A stretch of DNA of 5,218 nt from Vulcanimicrobiota bacterium. Its GTDB lineage: Bacteria; Vulcanimicrobiota; Vulcanimicrobiia; Vulcanimicrobiales; Vulcanimicrobiaceae. The position numbers were made by a program, and so were the translations under genes. Below are positions 1 through 5,218 of the stretch, in pieces. The stretch is from NCBI GenBank assembly GCA_003133185.1, contig PKWF01000045.1:3359-8576 (forward strand), given 5' to 3'. A model generated the notes under the pieces. It did no database searches. It worked only from the letters and a program-made list of their open reading frames with translations, and was not told where the DNA came from. Within the stretch, counting starts at the first letter, position 1, and each line of letters begins with the position of its first letter.

Positions 1-1266
1 CTTCGCTGGACCCGCGGCGCGGAAGCCTGAGATAACGGCGCGCTGCGCCTCCTCGCGCCGATCCGGCAGGCATTGATCGCAGAATAAGCGCTTGCGAATC
101 GAGAGCTTGGCGCCGCAACTGCGGCAGACATTCGCAGCCGTCGCGATCGGCACCGATCGAACGGCCTTCGGGGTGGCGGGCACCGCAATCGGCCGCACCC
201 GAACCTTGACTCGCGCGCGATCACCCGCGGCAGTCCGGATCGGCGCCTCCATACCCAAGCCACTCTTGGCCAAGCGTGCGACGTGCCGAGCAACGGCTTC
301 GGCGTATGGTGCAACGAGCTTCGCCCACGTCGCCATGGTCGGCGCGAGTTCTTGTGCGAGCGGCGATGCGAGGCGACACGAACCCTCGCGTGTCTCCGCA
401 AAATCTTTCGCCGAGAAGGTTCGCGTTCGCGCGAGATTCAGCACGAAGGCATCCACGTGTGGGCGCACCGGCTCCATCACGTCCGCTGCGAGGCTTTGGC
501 GATTGGCCTCGTCGCAATGAAATAGCGCGAGGCCGCAATCCAATCCGCGGGCGATCAGCGCGACCCGCGTCTCGACTTCCAATAGCGTGTACAGGTAGTT
601 CAGGATCGCGTTCAGCGGATTGGCCGCATTGCGCGGCGCCAAGGTCAATGGCGATCGGCGGGCGCCGAAGGTGCGCCAATGATCCGGAACGCGATCGCGC
701 TGCGCGAATGCGACCGGCGCGCTCGCCCATCCATCCCAGTATGCTTCGGCGGCTTGTGCTTCGGCGATCAGTACGCGATCGATGCGATCGGCGCGATCGA
801 GTCGTGCCAGCGCTCCACGCACCGTGCTCCCACCGTCTAAGCCAAAAGAATCGAGAACCGCTAGCTGTCCCTTGATCTTCGCTTCGAGAAGTTCGCGCGC
901 GATCGGTAGCCGGTGTTCGGTATGCGCGATTATCCCTTGCACGCGACGAAGGCGGGCATCATCCAATCCGCCGGTCGAAGCGGTCAAGATCGAGCCGTCG
1001 TGATCCAGTTGAATGAAGGCGGCCTTCGCATCATGCAGCCAACGCAGCGCTTCCAGCGTTACGAAGCCGGTTTGCGCGATCACGATAAGGCGCTTGATCC
1101 GGCTCGTCGCTTTTGCGAAGCGCCCGGCACGGCGCTGTCGGCCGATTCCATCGCTCACGGCGAGATGCCGGCGATCGACGGCGACCTTGATTCCGTAGCC
1201 GCTCAGCATCACGATGCCGCTACGGATGGGCACGGCGCTGGGTCGTATGGTAGTCTCTTGGTGCAT
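1..1266 (-). CDS. cas1: Cas1-family integrase/endonuclease, orphan type with C-terminal zinc-binding module; 3' end cut by window edge
   Basis: The minus strand is open from ATG at 1266 to base 1, 422 codons without a stop, so the true end lies outside the window. Cas1 proteins are metal-dependent integrases that insert DNA segments into repeats, normally with Cas2. Residues about 16-90 resemble the Cas1 N-terminal beta domain (RSGIVMLSGYGIKVAV, then LEALRWLHDAKAAFIQLD). The alpha-helical domain has the expected motifs in order: E169 in LIAEAQAAEAYW, the block NAANPLNAILNYLYTLLE (213-230), H250 in LALFHCDEAN, and D262 and E265 in ADVMEPVRP. These match the catalytic Glu, His and Asp/acidic positions of Cas1, so activity is plausible. 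After a basic linker come C381, C384, C396 and C399 (CxxC, 11 residues, CxxC), a probable zinc knuckle not found in standard Cas1. The start is supported by AGAGGGA seven bases upstream; M20 is an alternative without a clear Shine-Dalgarno. The gene lies 66 bp downstream of an XRE-type gene on the same strand. No cas2 or array is visible. Confidence 0.9.
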   Translation of the reverse strand, partial: MHQETTIRPSAVPIRSGIVMLSGYGIKVAVDRRHLAVSDGIGRQRRAGRFAKATSRIKRLIVIAQTGFVTLEALRWLHDAKAAFIQLDHDGSILTASTGGLDDARLRRVQGIIAHTEHRLPIARELLEAKIKGQLAVLDSFGLDGGSTVRGALARLDRADRIDRVLIAEAQAAEAYWDGWASAPVAFAQRDRVPDHWRTFGARRSPLTLAPRNAANPLNAILNYLYTLLEVETRVALIARGLDCGLALFHCDEANRQSLAADVMEPVRPHVDAFVLNLARTRTFSAKDFAETREGSCRLASPLAQELAPTMATWAKLVAPYAEAVARHVARLAKSGLGMEAPIRTAAGDRARVKVRVRPIAVPATPKAVRSVPIATAANVCRSCGAKLSIRKRLFCDQCLPDRREEAQRAVISGFRAAGPAK

Positions 1267-1273
1267 CTGGAGT

Positions 1274-1280
1274 TCCCTCT
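1274..1280 (-). promoter_or_regulatory. Ribosome binding site for cas1
   Basis: The minus strand reads AGAGGGA followed by a seven-base spacer and ATG at 1266. This is a good Shine-Dalgarno match at normal spacing and favours the 1266 start over the internal ATG at M20. Confidence 0.6.
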
Positions 1281-1292
1281 CCGGGTGCGACG

Positions 1293-1320
1293 CCTCCGGC
1301 TCGTTAGCGCGGGCCGGGGG
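1293..1320 (-). other. Intercistronic G+C-rich hairpin between the XRE gene and cas1
   Basis: On the minus strand an eight-base arm CCCCCGGC and its partner GCCGGAGG can pair at seven of eight positions around a 12-base loop. The hairpin begins 12 bases after the XRE stop codon and ends about 26 bases before the cas1 start. There is no T run after it, so it is not a classical intrinsic terminator. It could instead be an RNA-processing or attenuation element that separates expression of the two genes, or it could be chance in GC-rich DNA. Confidence 0.3.
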
Positions 1321-1332
1321 CATCTTTTGTGA

Positions 1333-2409
1333 TTATTCTAACCTGATCGTTTTGAACTGATGAACGTACGGCAGCCGAGCGCGCCGGATTTGCGGCAGCT
1401 GGTATTCCGGCGTCATGTTATCAATCGTTGAACCGGCAACGCCGAAGTATTCCATGCTCGCAAGCCGGGCGTAATGCGTGTATCCTTGGCAGATGCCGTC
1501 AGCCCACGAAATGAGGTGTTCCGCGGCGACCACCCGGCGACCGTCGATCGGCAGTTGCACGTCGCGTAGCACGTCGTCGGCGCGCCGTATGCCCCCACTC
1601 AACTTCACCTTTGCGACGCGCTGCGCATATTCGAGCAACGGCGTCGCGGCTTCTAACAACCGTACTGCATAGATATCCACTCCGCTCTTCAAAATGTCGC
1701 CGCGCCGCGGGAAGCCGCTGGCAATGACCAAGATCGTGACGGCCATCGGTTTTGGCACGACGTACGAAAAGCGATCGAATAGAGCATCATGCCTTTGGAG
1801 GGCACGTTGCATGCTTTCAGCGACCTGCTCGCTGCTGTAGCCGACAGTTTGGCTTTCAATACTCTTGCGAAGGTCTTGCCTGATTGTCCCAGCGATGTAG
1901 CGGTTCTGATAATAGGGATTTTTCAGCGCGCGCCACACCGTGTATTGGCCCAAACGATGCACGCCAACGCTGCGAAAGGTCAGCGCCGTGGGCAGGTCGG
2001 TGACGACGCCATCTTCCTCAAGCCAGCGTTTCCCGAGTTCTGCTAACGCGGCGAGGGCCTCCAGAATCTCGTGGTAGTAGCCAGCAAAGGTGAACGTGCT
2101 GGGCCACGGCAGTTCGAGCGCATCGCTGATCTTGCGTAAGGTATCGGGTGAGGGCATCATGACGTGAATCGGTCGCCCGTTCTCGTCAAGCTCGACGGTC
2201 TCGTACGCCTTGATTCGTGCTGTCGTCGCTTCGGTAGCCTTGGGCCAGACTAGCCGGGCCAGCTGCTTCCGCGAGATGCCGCGCTTCTCGCGCTCGGCCT
2301 TGAGCCAAGACACGAAGTGGGCCCGCTGCATGAGGCCCGCGTAGCTGGGCGATCGCGCTGCCTGGCGCCTTGGAGCATCGGTCCAAAACGGGGGGAGTAC
2401 ACTTCCCAT
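1333..2409 (-). CDS. XRE-type helix-turn-helix protein with uncharacterised C-terminal domain
   Basis: This is a 358-residue frame. Residues about 32-100 form an XRE/Cro-like DNA-binding domain: FVSWLKAEREKRGISRKQLARL is the helix-turn-helix start, and PSPDTLRKISDALELP is the closing helix typical of these domains. A helical alanine- and leucine-rich segment follows (113-131). About 225 further residues match no family I recognise; they are mixed alpha/beta with no predicted membrane helix or obvious catalytic motif. It is much longer than a simple repressor, so it may be a regulator with a sensor domain or a DNA-targeting partner of the downstream Cas1. The first 26 residues (MGSVLPPFWTD...) look unlike a domain, and M27 (ATG at 2331) is a plausible true start. 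Neither start has a strong Shine-Dalgarno; AAGAGAA lies about ten bases before 2409. It is transcribed with cas1 and divergently from the small XRE gene. Confidence 0.8.
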   Translation of the reverse strand: MGSVLPPFWTDAPRRQAARSPSYAGLMQRAHFVSWLKAEREKRGISRKQLARLVWPKATEATTARIKAYETVELDENGRPIHVMMPSPDTLRKISDALELPWPSTFTFAGYYHEILEALAALAELGKRWLEEDGVVTDLPTALTFRSVGVHRLGQYTVWRALKNPYYQNRYIAGTIRQDLRKSIESQTVGYSSEQVAESMQRALQRHDALFDRFSYVVPKPMAVTILVIASGFPRRGDILKSGVDIYAVRLLEAATPLLEYAQRVAKVKLSGGIRRADDVLRDVQLPIDGRRVVAAEHLISWADGICQGYTHYARLASMEYFGVAGSTIDNMTPEYQLPQIRRARLPYVHQFKTIRLE

Positions 2410-2434
2410 GGCCTAAGCGTTCTCTTTTCAGAAG

Positions 2435-2462
2435 TTGACTTCCCCGGTAAGCTGCCTAAGGT
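2435..2462 (+). promoter_or_regulatory. Candidate sigma70-like promoter for the rightward unit
   Basis: TTGACT at 2435-2440 is a five-of-six match to the -35 consensus. Sixteen bases later, TAAGGT (2457-2462) is a weak -10 candidate with three of six matches, including the first two bases and the last. The second GCCTAAG repeat overlaps the -10, where a bound repressor would block transcription. The -35 is convincing and the -10 is not. Confidence 0.3.
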
Positions 2463-2484
2463 AAGCCGAAAGGCAAACATCTTT

Positions 2485-2490
2485 AGGGAG
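2485..2490 (+). promoter_or_regulatory. Ribosome binding site for the small XRE gene
   Basis: AGGGAG stands seven bases before ATG at 2498, a strong Shine-Dalgarno that fixes this start. Confidence 0.7.
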
Positions 2491-2497
2491 TACGGAA

Positions 2498-2713
2498 ATG
2501 CTACGATTACGGCTCTGGCGCCTCGCGGAAGGCCTCACACAGACAGAGGCGGCGCGGCGACTGGGGATGAGTCACCTCACGCTAGGATACCTCGAAACCG
2601 GGCGATTAGCGCCTAGCGATAGAGACCGAGACCGCCTGCGGCAGGTCTTCGGCAACGATGCCGACCGGATGTTCGAGGTGGTCGGCCACGATCTGGAAGG
2701 AGCGGCGCGATGA
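2498..2713 (+). CDS. Small XRE-family transcriptional regulator
   Basis: This 71-residue protein is almost entirely one XRE/Cro helix-turn-helix domain. LRLWRLAEGLTQTEAARRLG (residues 4-23) holds the first helices, MSHLTLGYLETGRLAPS is the recognition-helix region with the characteristic YLETGR motif, and DRDRLRQVFG is the closing helix. A short acidic tail follows. Proteins of this size usually act as dimeric repressors or as the antitoxin-like regulatory partner of a neighbouring gene. The stop overlaps the next start as ATGA, so the two are translationally coupled and probably function together. It may regulate the divergent region just upstream, where CCTAAG-type repeats occur. The domain assignment is firm; the target is inference. 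Confidence 0.88.
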   Translation: MLRLRLWRLAEGLTQTEAARRLGMSHLTLGYLETGRLAPSDRDRDRLRQVFGNDADRMFEVVGHDLEGAAR

Positions 2714-3396
2714 GCAACCCGGTAAGCGTCCCGATCGGCCAAATCGTCGTTGACGATCGCCTCCAGCCGCGTTGCGATGGACTGAGCCACGAGCACGTCA
2801 CCTCGCTGATGGAGACGCCAGAAATCTGGCCGCCAATCGTCCTGGCGCGCGGAAACGGTGGCTTCTTCCTTATTGACGGCTTCCACCGCCACGAAGCGGC
2901 GCGCCAGTTGGGAATCGCGGAACTCATGGCGACGATCTACGATCCGCCCGAAGGCACCGATCTCTACGGCATCGCGTTCCAGCTAAACGCTAAGCATGGC
3001 CGCGCGCTAAAGCTGCGCGATCGCAAAGCCTACGCGCTGCTGTTGTTGCGGCAATATCCCGACGCTTCCGACCGAGAACTGGGGAGAAAGTGCGGGCTGC
3101 ACCACGAGACCATCGGTTCGCTGCGCGACGCGCAAGGGACGCCGATTCGTCCCCGCGAGCGCAAGCCCGGCGAACCTGGCTCTGGCTTGCCGCATATCCG
3201 CTCGGCGGTGCGCTCACCAACCAAGGCATACCCGGAACGCCCAACGCGCCGCGCACGCTCGCGGGGGCGCCGGTCTTCTGCATTCTCGCCGCCGTCGGTA
3301 TCGCACTGCTCTTCGATTGGGCCGCCTCTTTGCGGCGGCCGCGCATGGCTCGCATTGCAGGCATTGGCGTCCGTACGATCTTCGCAACGGCCGTGA
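2710..3396 (+). CDS. ParB/StrR-like DNA-binding protein with aberrant C-terminal tail
   Basis: Residues 5-76 resemble the ParB/Spo0J N-terminal domain. VPIGQIVVDDRLQPR is the opening strand region, PPIVLARGNGGFFLIDGFHR follows, and IDGFHRHEAARQLG corresponds to the G-x-HR nucleotide-binding/nuclease-like motif. QLNAKHGRALKLRDRKAYAL (91-110) and PDASDRELGRKCGLHHETIGSLRD (117-140) form a helix-turn-helix region as in ParB and the StrR group of regulators. ParB-fold proteins bind or cleave DNA and often use CTP; here the role is unknown. Family-like sequence fades at about residue 145-157. The remaining 70 or so residues, up to the stop at 3394-3396, are Ser/Arg/Pro-rich. They are the wrong-frame reading of a glycosyltransferase gene that begins to read sensibly at about 3174. 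The true C terminus therefore appears lost or replaced. The start is fixed by the ATGA overlap with the XRE gene. Confidence 0.75.
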   Translation: MSNPVSVPIGQIVVDDRLQPRCDGLSHEHVTSLMETPEIWPPIVLARGNGGFFLIDGFHRHEAARQLGIAELMATIYDPPEGTDLYGIAFQLNAKHGRALKLRDRKAYALLLLRQYPDASDRELGRKCGLHHETIGSLRDAQGTPIRPRERKPGEPGSGLPHIRSAVRSPTKAYPERPTRRARSRGRRSSAFSPPSVSHCSSIGPPLCGGRAWLALQALASVRSSQRP

Positions 3397-3758
3397 TCTT
3401 CTCGACCGTCTACTTCGCTCGGTTCTACTTCACGCGCTACGTCCACCAAAATTCAAATGCGTGGTATTCGGGAACGCGCGCTCTCTTCGCGGCGATTCGT
3501 GAGAATCGCGACAGCTACAGGCGGGTTTGCTTCAACGTACGGCCCGCGTCGTATCAGCTGCAGACGTTCGGACGCTTCTATCTGAACGGCATACCGCTTC
3601 GGGTGATCGAGGGCATCGACGACCCGAGTTGCTCGCTTCCTGGCACGCTCGCCGCCGTCGACAGCGATCACCATTTCGAACGAACTGATTTTCGCGTTCT
3701 CGCCAAGATCGAAGACGTCGACGGTAATCCGTTCGCCAATCTTAGCGGCTACCGATGA
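3174..3758 (+). pseudogene. C-terminal remnant of a membrane glycosyltransferase (GT39/PMT-like)
   Basis: This frame reads TWLWLAAYPLGGALTNQGIP and then a PRTLAGAPVF segment, typical of the late part of multi-pass lipid-linked sugar glycosyltransferases of the ArnT/PMT kind. Two membrane helices are visible: APVFCILAAVGIALLFDW (about 3267-3320) and VRTIFATAVIFSTVYFARFY (about 3369-3428). A soluble domain of about 110 residues follows, with YSGTRALFAAIRENRD near its start, and it ends at TGA 3756-3758. The catalytic N-terminal half, with its DE or DD motif and the earlier helices, is absent. Upstream, the same frame gives only Arg-rich sequence that is a shadow of the ParB-like gene. No start or Shine-Dalgarno belongs to it, so it is unlikely to be made as a functional enzyme. 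It is either a gene cut by island insertion or recombination, or the product of an assembly join. Confidence 0.7.
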
Positions 3759-3790
3759 CGTTGGTCTTCGTCCGATTCCCCCGCACGCAC

Positions 3791-4213
3791 TGCCCCTCTG
3801 GACGACGTTCGCGAAAGCGGGCCGTGTTGCTATGCGGGCTTTGCAGCATTGCGGGCATTGCAGCGCGGATCGGCATTGCGGCTGCGCAAGCGTGGCCCGG
3901 CTTCAATCGCTTGGCGGCGTAGCCCCGGCTTCGATGCTTCGCAGCTCGGCCGGGAGGGGGGCGTCGTTTCAGCGGCTGTGGCTCCTATCCCGTCATCGTC
4001 ACTCGGGGAAAGGAGCCAGAGCGGAAAAGATGGCGCCCCCCTCGCCGCCAAGCCTGCGAAGCGATCGAAGCCGGGCTATGCTGCCGAGCTGGCTATGCCG
4101 ATCGGCGAGATACGCTGCGCGGCCGCAATGCCGATCCACGCTGCAGTGCCCGCAATGCTGCAATGCCCGCATAGCATCCACGGCTCGCTTCGCGAACGTC
4201 GTGCAGAGAGGCA
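3791..4213. repeat. Long imperfect inverted repeat (about 420 bp foldback) between convergent genes
   Basis: The left arm, from TGCCCCTCTG at 3791, matches the reverse complement of the right arm ending at 4213. Over the outer 100 or so bases the arms differ at only about ten positions plus single-base indels, roughly 90% identity by eye. A long shared stretch includes GATCGGCATTGCGG. Similarity continues inward more loosely (GGCTTCGAT and CTTCGCAG blocks, and AGGGGGGCG). It closes on a central stem, GGCTCCT (3980-3986) with AGGAGCC (4011-4017), extended by CCC and GGG. The outer arms also repeat GCATTGC several times. Both strands encode the same short peptide near the arm ends only because of the symmetry; no gene is supported. 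The element starts 33 bases after the glycosyltransferase stop and ends 21 bases short of the lipoprotein stop. It may be a nonautonomous foldback or MITE-like element and could terminate transcription in both directions. Confidence 0.85.
3980..4017. terminator. Central hairpin of the inverted repeat, possible bidirectional terminator
   Basis: GGCTCCT pairs with AGGAGCC, then after an A-A mismatch TCCC pairs with GGGA, leaving a loop of about 13 bases. Lying between convergent genes it could stop transcripts from both sides. No T run follows on either strand, so a classical intrinsic terminator is not shown. Confidence 0.35.
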
Positions 4214-4231
4214 GATGGTGTGCGGGAGTGC

Positions 4232-4244
4232 TGCTACGGTAGCA
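4232..4244. other. Small perfect palindrome over the lipoprotein stop codon
   Basis: TGCTA and TAGCA flank CGG, giving a five-base stem that includes the TAG stop. It could be the base of a transcription-end structure together with the adjacent long repeat, but it is short and has no T run. Confidence 0.2.
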
Positions 4245-5214
4245 CCGGCGGGTAATAAGCCAATCCCTCAGGATTGAAAATATCCTTGGTGATCTCCCTG
4301 GAGGACGGCTTTAAGGAATGCGGCGGATACTCAAGGATTGCGGTTGGCTCTGAACTAGGGGCGCAACCTTGCGCGTCGGGTTCATCCGTGACGTACAGCC
4401 AACCGTTTCTGCCGACGACGATGCCTTCGGGGCCGTAGAGTCCCTCTGTTATGGTCCGATATGGCTTACCTTGCCCGGTTCGATATTCTTCGATATCGCA
4501 CGAATAGAACAGGTTGACCAAGTACAGGGTATCGTGCGCGTCAACGGCGACGCCCACTGGATAAGTTACGCCATCGGTGATCGTCCTTGATGGCGACTTT
4601 TGGCCCTCAGCATAGACCTGGACGTTCGGGGCGCTGAACGGCTCGGGATTTGTGACGTAAAGACTATCTGCATGGTCGATGGCAACAGCGGTAGGGTATG
4701 TCAGTCCTTTAGTGATGACCAGGTGGGGTTTTGTCGAGCCCTTCAGATACTCGGTAACATTCTCGCCACCGAGGTTTGTCACCCAAAGATTGCCAGACGC
4801 ATCGATTGCACAGCCTCCCGGCGTGCTGATTCCCTTGGTGATCAATCGCAGCGGCTTAGTTTGCCCAAGAGCGTACTCCGAAATCCAACCGGGGTCGCCT
4901 GACGGATCGTTCGGGACGTACAGCATACCATCGCTATCGTCGCAAGGTCGCGAGGCGTCATCGAGCCCCTTTGTAATCGTAGCGATGGGCTTCGGATTGT
5001 TTGCGGTCGCATCGAAAACTAACACGGCAGTTGGGTAATCGAGGGCTACATAGAGCAGCGCGCCTGACACTTTGTATGTCGGCGTTACCGGCGAATACAC
5101 TTGCGGCATCACGCCCTGCACACCGATCGGCGGTTGCGATCCGCCGCACGCTGCGAGAATTGCCACGGCTGCGCAAGCGCTTAACACATAGCGGCTAAAA
5201 TCCAAGTTCTTCAT
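4234..5214 (-). CDS. Lipoprotein with NHL/SMP-30-like beta-propeller repeats
   Basis: This is a 326-residue secreted lipoprotein. It has an N-terminal signal (MKNLDFSRYVLSACAAVAIL) and a lipobox LAAC with C23 as the lipidated residue, followed by GGSQPPIG. The rest is a repeat array of about six blades. Each has a LYVTN-like strand, an EY or VYA segment, then K-P-x-x-x-ITKG, a Pro-x-G turn and AIDA/AVDA. The ITKG, ITDG, ITEG and ITKD motifs start near residues 80, 125, 167, 212, 255 and 308, spacing of about 42-53. Such six-bladed propellers occur in NHL, SMP-30 and YncE-like proteins and act as extracytoplasmic binding scaffolds or, rarely, hydrolases; no catalytic set is evident. The ligand is unknown. 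It starts at ATG 5214, leaving only four bases upstream, so its promoter and ribosome site are not visible. It is convergent with the glycosyltransferase remnant and separated from it by the long inverted repeat. Confidence 0.85.
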   Translation of the reverse strand: MKNLDFSRYVLSACAAVAILAACGGSQPPIGVQGVMPQVYSPVTPTYKVSGALLYVALDYPTAVLVFDATANNPKPIATITKGLDDASRPCDDSDGMLYVPNDPSGDPGWISEYALGQTKPLRLITKGISTPGGCAIDASGNLWVTNLGGENVTEYLKGSTKPHLVITKGLTYPTAVAIDHADSLYVTNPEPFSAPNVQVYAEGQKSPSRTITDGVTYPVGVAVDAHDTLYLVNLFYSCDIEEYRTGQGKPYRTITEGLYGPEGIVVGRNGWLYVTDEPDAQGCAPSSEPTAILEYPPHSLKPSSREITKDIFNPEGLAYYPPVLP

Positions 5215-5218
5215 CTTG

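Larger units (their letters stand above)
2410..2497. promoter_or_regulatory. Divergent control region with CCTAAG repeats
   Basis: These 88 bp separate two divergent units, each beginning with an XRE regulator, so they should contain both promoters. GCCTAAG occurs as a direct repeat at 2411-2417 and 2454-2460. A related inverted copy, CTTTAGG, lies at 2481-2487. Such motifs are the expected form of an operator for the adjacent helix-turn-helix proteins, but the assignment is inference. The region is visibly less GC-rich than its surroundings, as expected for a promoter region. Confidence 0.45.

Noticed and set aside
276..1332. Long plus-strand frames at 276-875 and 913-1332, and minus frame 221-730
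   Set aside because: They are Arg/Ser/Pro-rich and have no recognisable domain. They lie opposite, or in another frame of, the 422-codon Cas1 frame, which explains the region fully.
1..3180. Classical casposon
   Set aside because: No family-B DNA polymerase or terminal inverted repeat is seen in the window. The Cas1 has a zinc knuckle rather than a recognised casposase-type tail. It stays open only because the left side is unseen.
3175..3187. CTGGCT tandem hexamer at the junction as a target-site duplication
   Set aside because: It encodes the W-L-W-L of the glycosyltransferase and is a simple adjacent repeat, so it is not evidence of a flanking duplication without the other island end.
3832..4277. 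Overlapping frames within the inverted repeat (3832-4242 plus, 3849-4277 plus, 3830-4051 minus, 3999-4181 minus)
   Set aside because: Plus and minus frames share the peptide MRALQHCGHCS only because the arms are reverse complements. Composition is Cys/Arg/Ser-rich with no domain, as expected of a noncoding palindrome.
4369..5198. Plus-strand frames at 4369-4590, 4600-4902, 4679-5038 and 5001-5198
   Set aside because: All are antisense shadows of the repeat-rich lipoprotein gene, whose signal peptide, lipobox and regular blades establish the minus strand as coding.
1..5218. CRISPR array accompanying Cas1
   Set aside because: No set of regularly spaced 23-47-bp direct repeats is visible on either strand. 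The GCATTGC units at 3845-3880 are too short and irregular and belong to the inverted repeat.
1..5218. tRNA, rRNA or tRNA-linked attachment site
   Set aside because: No cloverleaf, T-arm GTTCRANNC in context, CCA-end pattern or rRNA-like stretch could be recognised by eye in the window.

Overview
The window is GC-rich bacterial chromosomal DNA. The best guess at origin is an uncultivated soil lineage such as Candidatus Eremiobacterota (WPS-2). That rests on the style of the last gene, a lipoprotein with a CGGSQPPIG start followed by a beta-propeller of ITKG-type repeats. It is recognition from memory, not proof.

The left two thirds (1 to about 3170) looks like an accessory island with two divergent transcription units that share an 88-bp control region (2410-2497). 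The leftward unit carries a large XRE-type helix-turn-helix protein of unknown C-terminal function (2409-1333). After a 66-bp gap comes a Cas1-family integrase (1266 to beyond base 1). This cas1 frame is open over all 422 codons available and runs off the window edge. It keeps the Cas1 metal-binding residues E169, H250, D262 and E265 and has an extra C-terminal CxxC-CxxC zinc-binding module. No cas2, effector gene or CRISPR array is visible, so within this window it is an orphan Cas1. The rightward unit carries a 71-residue XRE regulator (2498-2713) and, in a 4-base ATGA overlap, a ParB/StrR-like DNA-binding protein (2710-3396).

Near 3150-3180 the ParB-like gene loses family-like sequence. 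A different frame then opens that encodes only the C-terminal part of a membrane glycosyltransferase, up to 3758. This is a junction between two partial genes: an island edge, a deletion or recombination scar, or an assembly chimera.

The space between the glycosyltransferase remnant and the convergent lipoprotein gene is filled almost entirely by an imperfect inverted repeat of about 420 bp (3791-4213). Its outer arms of about 100 bp are close to 90% matched by eye. The window ends with the lipoprotein gene (5214-4234, minus strand), which is probably ordinary chromosomal background.

The most interesting hypothesis is that the XRE, orphan Cas1, small XRE and ParB-like genes form one uncharacterised DNA-integration or mobile module. 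Only co-localisation and the divergent layout support this here.
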